Below are positions 55,985-64,000 of a stretch of 64,000 nt of DNA, piece after piece. The notes beneath the pieces are model-generated. The model searched no databases. It was not told where the DNA came from and saw only the letters and a program-made list of their open reading frames with translations. Source of the DNA: Perkinsus olseni (taxonomy: Eukaryota; Perkinsozoa; Perkinsida; Perkinsidae); assembly GCA_013115135.1 (NCBI GenBank), contig JABANP010000044.1:62001-126000 (forward strand). Direction: 5' to 3'. Every line of letters begins with the position of its first letter. Position 1 is the stretch's first letter. The position numbers were made by a program, and so were the translations under genes.

Positions 55985-57236
55985 CTTCAGCATAGCCCGA
56001 GATCTCTCCTGAGATGGCAAGCTTCCCGCAGCTCGGAAGATCGTCAGCCTACCGCTGTGCACAAGGCGATAGGTTCGTGACCGCGAACATTCTTGGCCGC
56101 TACGTCACAGCCTTGTGCTAGCAGACAAGAGACGACCTCCGCTGAGCCGCCCGCGGCAGCCTGACGCGTGGTTACTGAGGATATCTCGCCCGACCCTCCC
56201 GAAGTGCGACTAATGATAACGTAGAGAAGTGCAGAAGCATGACGATTGCACTAAGAGGGGGAGAGGCTATAGAAATCGGAGATTCGCTTCACCTGGTGGA
56301 GAACCGTGTTCCCCAAATGGTCCACATCGTATGGGCTCATACCATCCTTGAGAAGAAGCCACACAATCTGCGGAGGCAAGACGAGTGAGAAGGTCGCTCG
56401 TACACGCGACGTACCTTCAAATGACCTTTGAATGCTGCCCAGTGCAGTGGTGTGTGTTTCATAGTCTTGGCTGGCGCCTGACAGAACGAGCGCAGACTAC
56501 TCCGAGTACACCAGCTTGTGTTTACGAGGCAGCCTCTCGTGGAAAACAGCAGACTGCTGGACGCCCGAGTGGCCAGGCACACGCCTTAGAATTGTACGAC
56601 AAGAGGAGATGATTCGTCCTACGTCTGTGAGACTCTCTCGGGCGGTGCGGAAGATGACGCCCCCACCTCGAGATAAAAGGGACCTGAACTCGGTCAGGGT
56701 ATCGAGGATCCTGAGCGGTAATCACCTCGTCACGGTCTCGTTGCCATTGGATGCCGCCCAGGTAAGAGGCGTCCACACCTTGGCGTCACGGCAAGTAGGA
56801 TCCTAAGCAGGACTCGGCGTCAGACTGAACCGCTGTAGAAGTGGCCAAAAGACTGAAGACCTCCGGTTTCCGAATCGCTATCCCTGAATACCGCTCGTTT
56901 GGCCAGAAGACTTGAACACTGGGCTGTATCATCTTCAGCGCTTGCTTCCAGTAGCATCTTGTTCGCAGCATGCACATCTAGGACCTCCTCGGTGACAGCG
57001 GCCGGGTCGCCTTCAGCGTCCGTCTCCTGAGAGATCGTGCGTGGAGAGAAAGCGGGTTCGAAAATCGCGTGAGAAGTCAGGGCCGCAAAGTGAAAAGGTT
57101 CGCTTTTGTTACGACTTGCCCGAAATGTCTGGAGCGTACTTTCCCAGTTGACCAGTAGACTGGTTCTGTGCGACTCCGACTGGACTGTCTCAAGGATGTC
57201 TTTTGATGAGAGTGATTCAATCACTCACTTCAACCA
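55985..57236 (-). CDS. Ankyrin-repeat protein
   Basis: The start ATG at 57236 (MVE) is followed by an intron GTGAGT..GTCCAG. The next exon (to about 56850) reads SESHRTSLLVNWESTLQTF, EPFHFAALTSHAIFEPAF, NKMLLEASAEDDTAQCSSLL. Later exons carry ankyrin signatures: WTPLTWAASNGNETVTR (56770-56710, ending at a GTGATT donor), HTPLHWAAFKGHLKV (56440-56400) and AGGSAEVVSCLLAQGCDVAA with NVRGHEPIALCTA ending near 56035. The TPLHWAA and LL.(Q)G.DV motifs are diagnostic. Role: protein-protein interaction; partner unknown. Confidence 0.75.
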
Positions 57237-57297
57237 TAAACCATCAGTAAATTTATAAACTGATGACCAGCAGAGATGGCGATTCAGCCATGAAGCA

Positions 57298-57801
57298 ATG
57301 CCTGCTCACGAAACGAAGCCTAGGAAGTACTACCGAGTACTAACGAAACCGAAGGCTAGTGTCGAAGCGAACTTGAGAGGTCTTCAATCCATACCCTACC
57401 ATTATAGCAGCCAAGCTAGTCCTCATGATGGTAGCGGCCATGCCGGAAAAGCAATGATAAATCGCTCAACAAAAAGGATGGAAAATACGTCCAGAGTTGT
57501 CTTTTCCTGCGGGCGTTTGAACATCGTAAATCGTCGGAAGGTACGCTCGGTAGCGAGCGAGATCGCTGATAAAGCGAAATTGTGTGCTCGATGCGCTGCA
57601 CTTACCGGCTTGATTGAACAGAAAGCCAAATCGTCGAATCTTCCGCCCTTGGAAATTGACAAACTACAACTCGTGGACGATATCTCGAATGACAGAGGAA
57701 TGGTGCAACAAAACTCGCTGAGAGTATCAATCAACTCAGAACTGCAAGCATATCTTTCTATCACGGAAGGGAAGACATCGTCCTCGGGATATGCATTCTG
57801 A
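57298..57801 (+). CDS. Unknown single-exon protein, basic N-terminus
   Basis: ATG at 57298, 167 residues without intron: MPAHETKPRKYYRVLTKPKA, a central basic MINRSTKRMENTSRVVFSCG, then ASEIADKAKLCARCAALTGL and EIDKLQLVDDISNDRGMV. It is divergently oriented from the ankyrin gene, with about 60 bp between starts containing a short hairpin (57242-57265). The opposite strand is also open, but this strand has a true ATG and more natural composition. No family recognised. Confidence 0.5.
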   Translation: MPAHETKPRKYYRVLTKPKASVEANLRGLQSIPYHYSSQASPHDGSGHAGKAMINRSTKRMENTSRVVFSCGRLNIVNRRKVRSVASEIADKAKLCARCAALTGLIEQKAKSSNLPPLEIDKLQLVDDISNDRGMVQQNSLRVSINSELQAYLSITEGKTSSSGYAF

Positions 57802-57897
57802 CCCAGAATTAAACAGAGTGACATGAACAAGACAATCGATCATCTATTAACAATTATACACACCCGAACTAAGGCAGCAATCTCAGTATCAACCGCT

Positions 57898-58917
57898 TCA
57901 AGACCGTGACCGATGGCCGCCATAATGAGGAGCCTTCCTTGTGTGCTGTGTGGGACCGGGGAAGGGCATCTCTTTGCCCTCTACGAACCATAAGGGACGA
58001 TACTCCGGTATCGACACGTAGTTTACGGGGGAGTTGCGGTAGTGGTTAATGTTCGCATCGAGACCTTGGATGCGGGAGAAGCCCGTCTGGCAGACTTTAA
58101 GAGAATTAAATCCCTCAAGCTTGTAGCCCTCGAAGGCGTTCATAAACTCCATCGCCGCGTCATGGTTCATGAAGTTGACAAATGCGTACCCCATGTTGCA
58201 GCGGTTTCGGAAGTCGATCGGGAGGTAGAAGAAATTGAATTTTGTATCGAAACCTCGCGCCCGGATGACGTCCAGGAGCATCCTCTGAGTGTACTTGTTG
58301 GGGATGTTCCGGAGCATCACTGTCGTCTTCTTTTCTGCAGGCATGTGACGGGTAGAGTAGTGATCTCTATCTTCCATTTTAGATCGTTGTCGCCGCCCGC
58401 TCCGATCGACTTCAGGCGTTTCACGTGGATCCTCTTCAACGACCATCACCAACTCCTCTTCCCCCTCTTCCTCAACTCTCGGTGGAGGGTCCTCCTCGAC
58501 AACCAAAACCAGGTCATCGGCAGCGTCGGGGCTTCGGGGATGAGAAAAACCGAAGGCTTCGTCAACCGCGACGCTTTCTTCTCGCCCGCCGAGACTGCCA
58601 AGCCGCACTCGCATACGATTGCTCAGCTCAAGACACTCGCTCTGAGACCGATAACGCGGGCTCATGAGCACCGAAGCCTCGTCGGACTCGTTAGCAGAAT
58701 AAACGCTTGCAGCCAATCTCGGAGATCCAGTGAAGAACTCGTCCTCAACGGTGAAGTGCAAAAAGGTGTTGAAGTTCTCCACGCGGACAGAGGACGGCGA
58801 AACGTCGGATGCCTGGTCGAAGCTGCCCGGGGAAAGGCATCTGATCGGCGGTAGAGTCGGCGGTCGCCGAGGACTAGACTGGCCTGCTGACGTGGTTGAC
58901 GGGGATCTGCTGCTCAT
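57898..58917 (-). CDS. Mei2-type RRM RNA-binding protein
   Basis: ATG at 58917 (MSSRSPSTTSAGQSSPRR) gives about 339 residues in one exon. The first half is low-complexity and acidic (LVLVVEEDPPPRVEEE). The C-terminal half is the Mei2 RRM3 (RRM_2) domain: KKTTVMLRNIPNKYTQRMLL, FDTKFNFFYLPIDFRNRCN, MGYAFVNFMNHDAAMEF and LKVCQTGFSRIQGLDANINH. The RNIPNK and NMGYAFVNF words are the RNP2- and RNP1-like motifs of this subfamily. In fission yeast and plants Mei2 proteins control meiosis and differentiation through RNA binding. The frame stays open upstream to 59247, so an earlier start or first exon is possible. Confidence 0.93.
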   Translation of the reverse strand: MSSRSPSTTSAGQSSPRRPPTLPPIRCLSPGSFDQASDVSPSSVRVENFNTFLHFTVEDEFFTGSPRLAASVYSANESDEASVLMSPRYRSQSECLELSNRMRVRLGSLGGREESVAVDEAFGFSHPRSPDAADDLVLVVEEDPPPRVEEEGEEELVMVVEEDPRETPEVDRSGRRQRSKMEDRDHYSTRHMPAEKKTTVMLRNIPNKYTQRMLLDVIRARGFDTKFNFFYLPIDFRNRCNMGYAFVNFMNHDAAMEFMNAFEGYKLEGFNSLKVCQTGFSRIQGLDANINHYRNSPVNYVSIPEYRPLWFVEGKEMPFPGPTQHTRKAPHYGGHRSRS

Positions 58918-59614
58918 CACTAGCAAAATCGCGGGAGCCTCAAATAACACTGAAATGGTGAGAATAGGATCGTTACAAATCGTGACTAAGTCGGAAGCCA
59001 ACTCAGTGGAAACTCCGTAAAGTCCATGAGAGACGATCGACGCATCGAAGCCTGAATCAGAACTTCGAACTCCATCCAAACCGATACGCTCGTTTAAGCC
59101 GATGATTAACACTCGAAAAGAATTTCGAAGAGCGATGCAAATTTTCGGAAAAACTCTTTCCGTTTCGAACCTGACCGGAGAAATCGTCCGCAGCAACTTG
59201 AGTTCGAACCTTCTCGTAATACCGTTGGAAGTCGCAGTAATATACACCGTTGAACTACTGGAAATTAAGAAATTCCTGGCTGTCCGTTTCCGTCGAAAAC
59301 CTACGCAGATGAGGTAGTATCACAGTAGATTTATAATTATCTTCGAAGCAATCATCGCGAGAGGTTTCGAGAGTTCAGAATACGGGCACCGAACACTCCT
59401 GAAGAAGGGAAAGAGAAGTGACGCCGGTATTCTCCTTCGTCGTCGGGTCAGAGACAACTCAAAGAAGAACTTGAAATCTTGCTCTCTTGAGATTCCTTAC
59501 GTGGATCGATTTTGGCTGAGCCGGCTATTCATTTTCCTTCTTCAACGCGCTAGATACGGGATGTAGGATATATAGCATTCATCTCAGTTAAGAGTTATCT
59601 AGCTTCATCCCAGT

Positions 59615-59890
59615 ATGGCTGTCGACCCTAAGATCATGAAGGCCGCCAAGAAGGAGGGCACCAAGGCCGGTCACGATATCGCCGGTATGTCCGCTATGGG
59701 CGGCATGCAGTAAGTCGACACGCACGTAGACAAGCTCGAAGTATCAAGTTTTGATGTCAGGTTCTTCGTGAAGGCTCTCTCATCCGCTGAGGGAGATATG
59801 GAGGCTCTTCAGGCTGCCGTCGCTGAGATGAACAACGAGACTGCTGACCTCGGAATGTACATTGTTGAAAAGGCATACGTCGGTGTTTAA
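59615..59890 (+). CDS. Small unknown protein, first of two adjacent ORFs
   Basis: Exons 59615-59709 and 59761-59890 (51-nt intron, phase 2). The protein starts MAVDPKIMKAAKKEGTKAGH and continues MSAMGGMQFFVKALSSAEGD, MEALQAAVAEMNNETADLG, ending at TAA 59890. Codons are strongly C/G-ending (GAC, GAG, AAG, CTC, GCC), suggesting high expression. The ATG is preceded by CAGT, as in the next ORF. No family recognised. Confidence 0.7.
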
Positions 59891-59909
59891 TTCTTATTTC
59901 CAATTCAGT

Positions 59910-60274
59910 ATGTCCATCTCTGATGGCCCTAAGCAGTTGGCCATCCACTGCCGTATTCCCGCCAGCAAGGCCGAGACCGTCTCTGCGAAGGACTGGGTAA
60001 CGTCGCTATTAGTCCGATCGGCTAATAGTCTAAGATCCGTTTCGTTTAGGTTGAGGCTTCGATCAAGTCTCTTGGTTTTGAGGTCGCCCCCGAGGCCACT
60101 GCCGAGCTTGTCGAGATGACTCTTATCCCCAAGGAGGGCCAGTTCCCCATCAAGATGAAGGACGAGATCATCGGCCAGGCCTTCGAGTTCCTCAAGTCTA
60201 AGGGACTCTTCCTCGACGATGACGAGTCTGATGATGACTTCGTTTTCGGCGATGATGATCTCGGATCTTTCTAA
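59910..60274 (+). CDS. Small unknown protein with acidic tail, second ORF
   Basis: Exons 59910-59996 and 60050-60274 (53-nt intron). It starts MSISDGPKQLAIHCRIPASK and continues VEASIKSLGFEVAPEATAEL, EMTLIPKEGQFPIKMKDEI, then a tail rich in Asp (FLDDDESDDDFVFGDDDLG). The start lies 19 nt after the stop of the previous ORF, with TTCTTATTTCCAATTCAG between: a pyrimidine tract and AG directly before T-ATG. The same strong codon bias as its neighbour suggests co-expression. Intron 59997-60049 carries the inverted repeat CTATTAG..CTAATAG. Confidence 0.75.
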
Positions 60275-60385
60275 ACGTCAACTGGATATTTACCTGGCAA
60301 AATTGCTAAGTCGATTTCCATCGTTTACTGCAAGAGCGCTCTGCGTTAGTTGCAATTAACTTAGCTAGGGGATAGTTCTGCGCGT

Positions 60386-60420
60386 CACAGTGTCACGGTT
60401 TCCGGGACCGTGACACTGTG
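60386..60420. repeat. Perfect 14-bp hairpin
   Basis: CACAGTGTCACGGT at 60386-60399 and ACCGTGACACTGTG at 60407-60420 with a 7-nt loop TTCCGGG. It lies 3' of the second small ORF and upstream of the tandem membrane genes. Confidence 0.85.
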
Positions 60421-60577
60421 AACCGGGTTCCGGCATGACGGGGGCCGATAGCCGGGAGGGAGCGTAAATCCCGTCGATGAAGTGTTCGGTCCTACAACCC
60501 ATTCTGGATTCGCGTAACGATGCTGCGCATGGGAAGCAGAGAGACAGCCGATTGTTTCTCCAGTATTTTGTTAACTC

Positions 60578-61514
60578 ATGAGCACAGATCAAGACGAATA
60601 TGGCTCGTTGACTCTCTTTCACCACAAATTCAAGGCCCTGCTCTCCATGCCATTGTGGTTCTACCTCGTAGTCTCTGCTACCTCGTCTTGCATCTCGATG
60701 TGCTGCTTCTCTCAGTCGATGGTGAGCGTTATGTCCGTGGTCATCGCTGCTGGCATTAATGTTTGGGTGGCTCATGCTATCTATCCGCCCGACATCGCCG
60801 TACAAGCTGGTAAGGAAGTTTGCATTAGGCTTCCTCTTTTCCCTCGTTGCGCACAGTCTGGTTGCCTGGATATTTCTGTACCGCAAAAATGCGTAAAATC
60901 TCCTTGGGGAGATTATACTACGGTCACCCGGAACGTGCTCGTTACATCGTCGCCATATGTTTTGGAGGTTGAACAAGTTTAAGTGCACGAAATTCGCGAG
61001 TCCTGAGTGGATGTCGTCTTTCTTCCTAGGCGTCTGGGCTTGGCCGCACACGATTTGCGGCGATTTGGTCATCACCGCGGCCGCCTCCTTCTTCGGGACA
61101 TGGATGATGGCTCCGACGATGTCGTTAAATTTGATCATCACGGGGTGAGTCGTACTTCGAGGAGAAGAGCTCCGATTTAGCCGGAATTTCGGATGTCTTG
61201 TGGACAGATTTCCGGCCGAGGTGAAACCTTCGAGTTTCCCTAGAGTGTCTATGAAGATCCCCCGGTGGCTGAAGATCAACCCCGTTTTCGGGAAAGATCC
61301 AGAGAATCCGATGTCGATTTGTAGTGAGGGTGAGGACGTCTGTTATTCCGCGGGATGGCACAATCTGCCACTGTTACGTCCGCGAAGTCTTATCGGTAAA
61401 TACGAGTCCGCAATTGGGTTTTTTCTTGATCGTAGCGTACACGGTGAGTTATTAGTGCAACTCCGGAGGAAATGGTGCGTGGGCTTCGGATATTCCCGGA
61501 TCTACCGCTTTTGA
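60578..61514 (+). CDS. Tandem membrane protein, copy 1
   Basis: Exon 1 from ATG 60578: MSTDQDEYGSLTLFHHKFK, then PLWFYLVVSATSSCISMCCF and VVIAAGINVWVAHAIYPPDI, ending AGG|GTAAGG. A middle segment in another frame encodes GFLFSLVAHSLVAWIFLYRK. The third part (60975-61145) reads SSFFLGVWAWPHTICGDLV and TAAASFFGTWMMAPTMSL, ending before GTGAGT. The last exon from about 61209 reads FPAEVKPSSFPRVSMKIPRW and INPVFGKDPENPMSICSEG with a long tail to the stop at 61514. About four to five helices. Copy 2 at 62.8-63.8 kb matches all three clear exons. Family unknown. Confidence 0.7.
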
Positions 61515-61806
61515 TTCGACCGCGTTGGAGCCGGCAGAGTTTCTTCTTGTTCTCATCGCTTTTCGCGGTATCTGCACGTCATTCGGATACGGCAACTGAA
61601 CTAAGTCGGGATATTTATATTGATGAAATGGTTGTCATAATTAGTAATATCTCGATAAAGTAGTATATTTCATATAAAAAGTCATATTAGTAATACGCGT
61701 GAGTGGTCTTTGTAGGATATTTTCACTCCGTATCCTGCGACTTTCGCGGATAAGCGCTCTGCCTCGATGAGCTAGTCCACTTCGAGTCTCAAGATATCTT
61801 GCTCGA

Positions 61807-62489
61807 ATGAACGGTGGGTGTATTTACCAAGCTTGCCCGAGCGACTGTTCAGAATTTGGGGGCTGCCATTTCGCTCTGTTTGAAAGCATTCCTGGAAGTT
61901 TACAAAATCTGGGAGCGCTTTTCGGACGTCCTCGAGTGAGTTTGTCGTTCGTAAGGTACGGCCGCAGTCCGACAGGTCATCGTGGCTGGCATCGGGGCCG
62001 CGATCATGGCAGGGGTGAGCTGCACTGACAGGGTGTGCTGGATGTCGATAAAGTTAATCTCAGACCTGGGGGATCATCTTGTCGCTGTTTATGATGCTGC
62101 ATCCTATACCGTGGTGCCGGGGTGACCTGGTGAGTGTCAGGCAGTTTCCAGGGGATCGTATATTCGAGATCTGGAAGAGACGCCGTATCTTCCAGTCCAG
62201 ATCGGTCATTGATTGTTCTTCCTCCAATATGCTTGTGCTTCTGAAGGAACCCCTTCTTGCACCTTCGATGGGCACAATGACTACTAGCTTGTCTAAATCG
62301 GTTGGATCGATTCTTTTCAGATGCTCCTTAAAGGACTCTACGGAGCGGTAACTGAGGCGATATGCAATTCACTCGCAATGGCTGTTCGTAGTCATCCAAG
62401 TCTCTCCTCGGATGAACTCGTTGGCTGCGCAGGAGCGTTCACCCCCATCAGATCGTGCACGGCTACCCGAGCCGTAATTCGTCAGTAGT
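61807..62489 (+). CDS. Unknown gene between the tandem copies
   Basis: Plus exons reading as protein: LARATVQNLGAAISLCLKAF with LEVYKIWERFSDVLE (61825-61940), VIVAGIGAAIMAG (61975-62015), VCWMSIKLISDLGDHLVAVY (62035-62120) and, after a TTTTCAG acceptor, LLKGLYGAVTEAICNSLAMA with VGCAGAFTPIRSCTATRAV to the stop near 62489. Amphipathic helical character. Joins between the middle exons are not fully in phase. Family unknown. Confidence 0.4.
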
Positions 62490-62809
62490 ACCCTATAGTA
62501 CTGGTTTTGCATCCGCCTTTAAGTAGCAGACATCGAAAATTCTTACCTCCAGTATATTATCTTACTGAATAGAAGTCCAGTAATCGTGTATTCTCTTCTT
62601 ACTTTTCTCATTGAGCCGCTATCAGAACTGACCAGGATACCGTTAGACTTTGTCAATTGGGTGAAGAGACACGGCTTTCATCTTCACCGGTTCCGCCGGA
62701 GACCGTATCCGCGTTGGTATCTCCTAGATGTGGAGCAGCAGATCTTGAGGTTGACCCTCCGCTTCCGTGCGCAGAAGTGCATCATTCTATGCAGTATTTT
62801 GTTTTATCA

Positions 62810-63764
62810 TGAGCGCTAATCTCGCCGAAGATGGCTCGGAGACGCCGGTGATCAACGACAGGAAGAAGCCTTTGTTGCGAATACCTTTATGGTTCTACTT
62901 TGTAGCATCAGCGTGTTCAAGAGTCGTCTTGATGTGCTGTTTGTCTCAGTCATCAGCTTGCGCGATTTCAATAATCATCGCCACTGCCATTAATGTTGGG
63001 GTGGCCTACGCTATGTACACGCCGGAGATAGCTGCGCAAACGGGTAGGGATGGTCCTCTTGGGCTTGCGCGCCGGTTGAATTTTTGAATCGTTGTTGAGG
63101 GAGCTTTGTTGAGATGATACTCGAGTATTAGATGGCGTCAGCACGTGGAATTCGTCTCACTGGCGGACGAATTTTGTGTTGTTCAGTCAGTTTCCTCATG
63201 AAATGCCCATGAGTTTCGAGTCTTAGATAGCATTGGATGCGCTGTGGCTCTTCGTGGCCGTTCGTAGCCGTTCGTAAAGTCTAATTTGATAGTGTCACGA
63301 GCTGTGTGTCTGAATTGCTCGCGTGTTACCGCCTTGCTCCACCAGAAGATACGCGACGTCACAGGAACTTGGTTTCTTGTGGAGAGGATAGCATTTCGAA
63401 TAACAAGCGAGTTGCGGGGACTTTTTCACTCAAGTCAATGTCGTCTCTCTTGTCAGCTGTGTGGGCATGGCCGTACACGATTTGCGGGGATCTGGTCATC
63501 ACTGCTGCTGCTTCCTTTCTCGTAACATGGATGCTCACACCAACGATAGGATTAAACGATTTTATCGGAGGGTGATATCATTATCGAGATGTAGCGACGA
63601 TGCTCACTGCGATTCCTCTCAGGTTCCCGGTCGAGACAAAAGCCTCGACTTTCCCTCGTGTGAACAGGAAGTTGCCCTGGACGTGGCTGGAGATCAACCC
63701 GTTATTCGGAAGGGACCCAGAGAATCCGATCCCTAAATGTACTTACCGTTCTCGGAAGCTTTAA
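62810..63764 (+). CDS. Tandem membrane protein, copy 2
   Basis: Exon 1 from ATG 62810: MSANLAEDGSETPVINDRK, then PLWFYFVASACSRVVLMCCL and IIIATAINVGVAYAMYTPEI, ending at a GTAGGG donor. The third part (63400-63575) reads SLLSAVWAWPYTICGDLVI and TAAASFLVTWMLTPTIGLN, ending GG|GTGATA. The last exon (63634-63764) reads FPVETKASTFPRVNRKLPW and INPLFGRDPENPIPKCTYRS with a stop after RKL. It lacks the long tail of copy 1. The middle helix seen in copy 1 was not found here, so exon 2 is unresolved. Similarity to copy 1 is high at protein level and low in introns, so the duplication is not recent. Confidence 0.7.
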
Positions 63765-63900
63765 ACCTTCCCGAATGACCTTGTTTGCTCTACGCTGGTT
63801 TCGCATGAGAATAAGCGCGCCGCCTCTGGAGTTGAGCCGCAGGGCCACGTTGAATCCTGATTCTGGATGTGTGCGAAAATTGACTCTGTTCATCGTGGAT
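63700..63900 (-). CDS. Possible unknown exon
   Basis: A minus frame MNRVNFRTHPESGFNVALRL with GGALILMRNQRRANKVIREG reads naturally but overlaps the last exon of tandem copy 2 at its 3' end and has no splice support. Confidence 0.25.
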
Positions 63901-64000
63901 GGGGGGGGCGCGTCGTGTCCGAGCTGTGATGGATTTCATGCGTGACGTGCGTTGAGGAGTGCGCACTGTGTGACAGCATCTCGCCTACATTCGGACCTTG

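Noticed and set aside
58042..58854. 270-codon plus-strand ORF.
   Set aside because: It lies opposite the Mei2-type RRM coding exon, whose family motifs are unmistakable.
60365..61279. 304-codon minus-strand ORF opposite the tandem membrane gene copy 1.
   Set aside because: The plus strand encodes phase-consistent exons repeated in the paralogue at 62.8 kb; the minus ORF is not repeated there and reads as a shadow.

Overview
The window is nuclear DNA of a microbial eukaryote, most likely an alveolate of the Perkinsus type. That placement is an inference from gene families and gene structure, not from a database search. The evidence is: typical eukaryotic proteins (uS4, a UBC12-type E2, an RNF5/RNF185-type RING ligase, a formin, PARG, a FAM136A homologue, an AAAP amino-acid transporter, a Mei2-type RRM, CCCH-finger, ankyrin and possible REEP proteins); genes on both strands with little space between them; and very many short GT..AG introns, mostly 40-90 nt. 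Exons are often under 150 nt and lack their own ATG, so most genes had to be assembled by hand from splice sites, reading phase and family similarity. Stops are scarce in all frames, so long ORFs alone are weak evidence here.

Layout. 1-6.2 kb: minus-strand genes (partial six-hairpin-like enzyme, small unknown, RNF185-like RING ligase, unknowns). 6.2-9 kb: tRNA-like remnants, uS4 (minus), FAM136A-like (plus). 9-19 kb: unknowns, two members of a four-exon secreted family, and a formin. 19-24.5 kb: a minus-strand run of small membrane proteins. 24.5-26.6 kb: no clear gene, then a fold-back repeat carrying a 29-bp minisatellite. 27-30 kb: an AAAP transporter with at least 12 exons (plus). 31-38.6 kb: CCCH protein (minus), a small coiled-coil gene (plus), PARG (plus). 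38.6-48.8 kb: mostly unknown genes, including a secreted protein built from tandem copies of one domain. 49-51 kb: UBC12. 51.7-57.8 kb: a single-exon secreted protein, coiled-coil and ankyrin genes. 57.9-59.2 kb: Mei2-type RRM. 59.6-64 kb: two back-to-back small highly expressed-looking ORFs, then tandem duplicates of a membrane protein.

The most unusual signal is in the introns. Several introns whose borders are fixed by reading phase contain a tRNA T-arm/B-box-like motif (TTCGANNC or its complement), and others contain perfect inverted repeats. This suggests that mobile, possibly tRNA-derived or introner-like elements have supplied introns.
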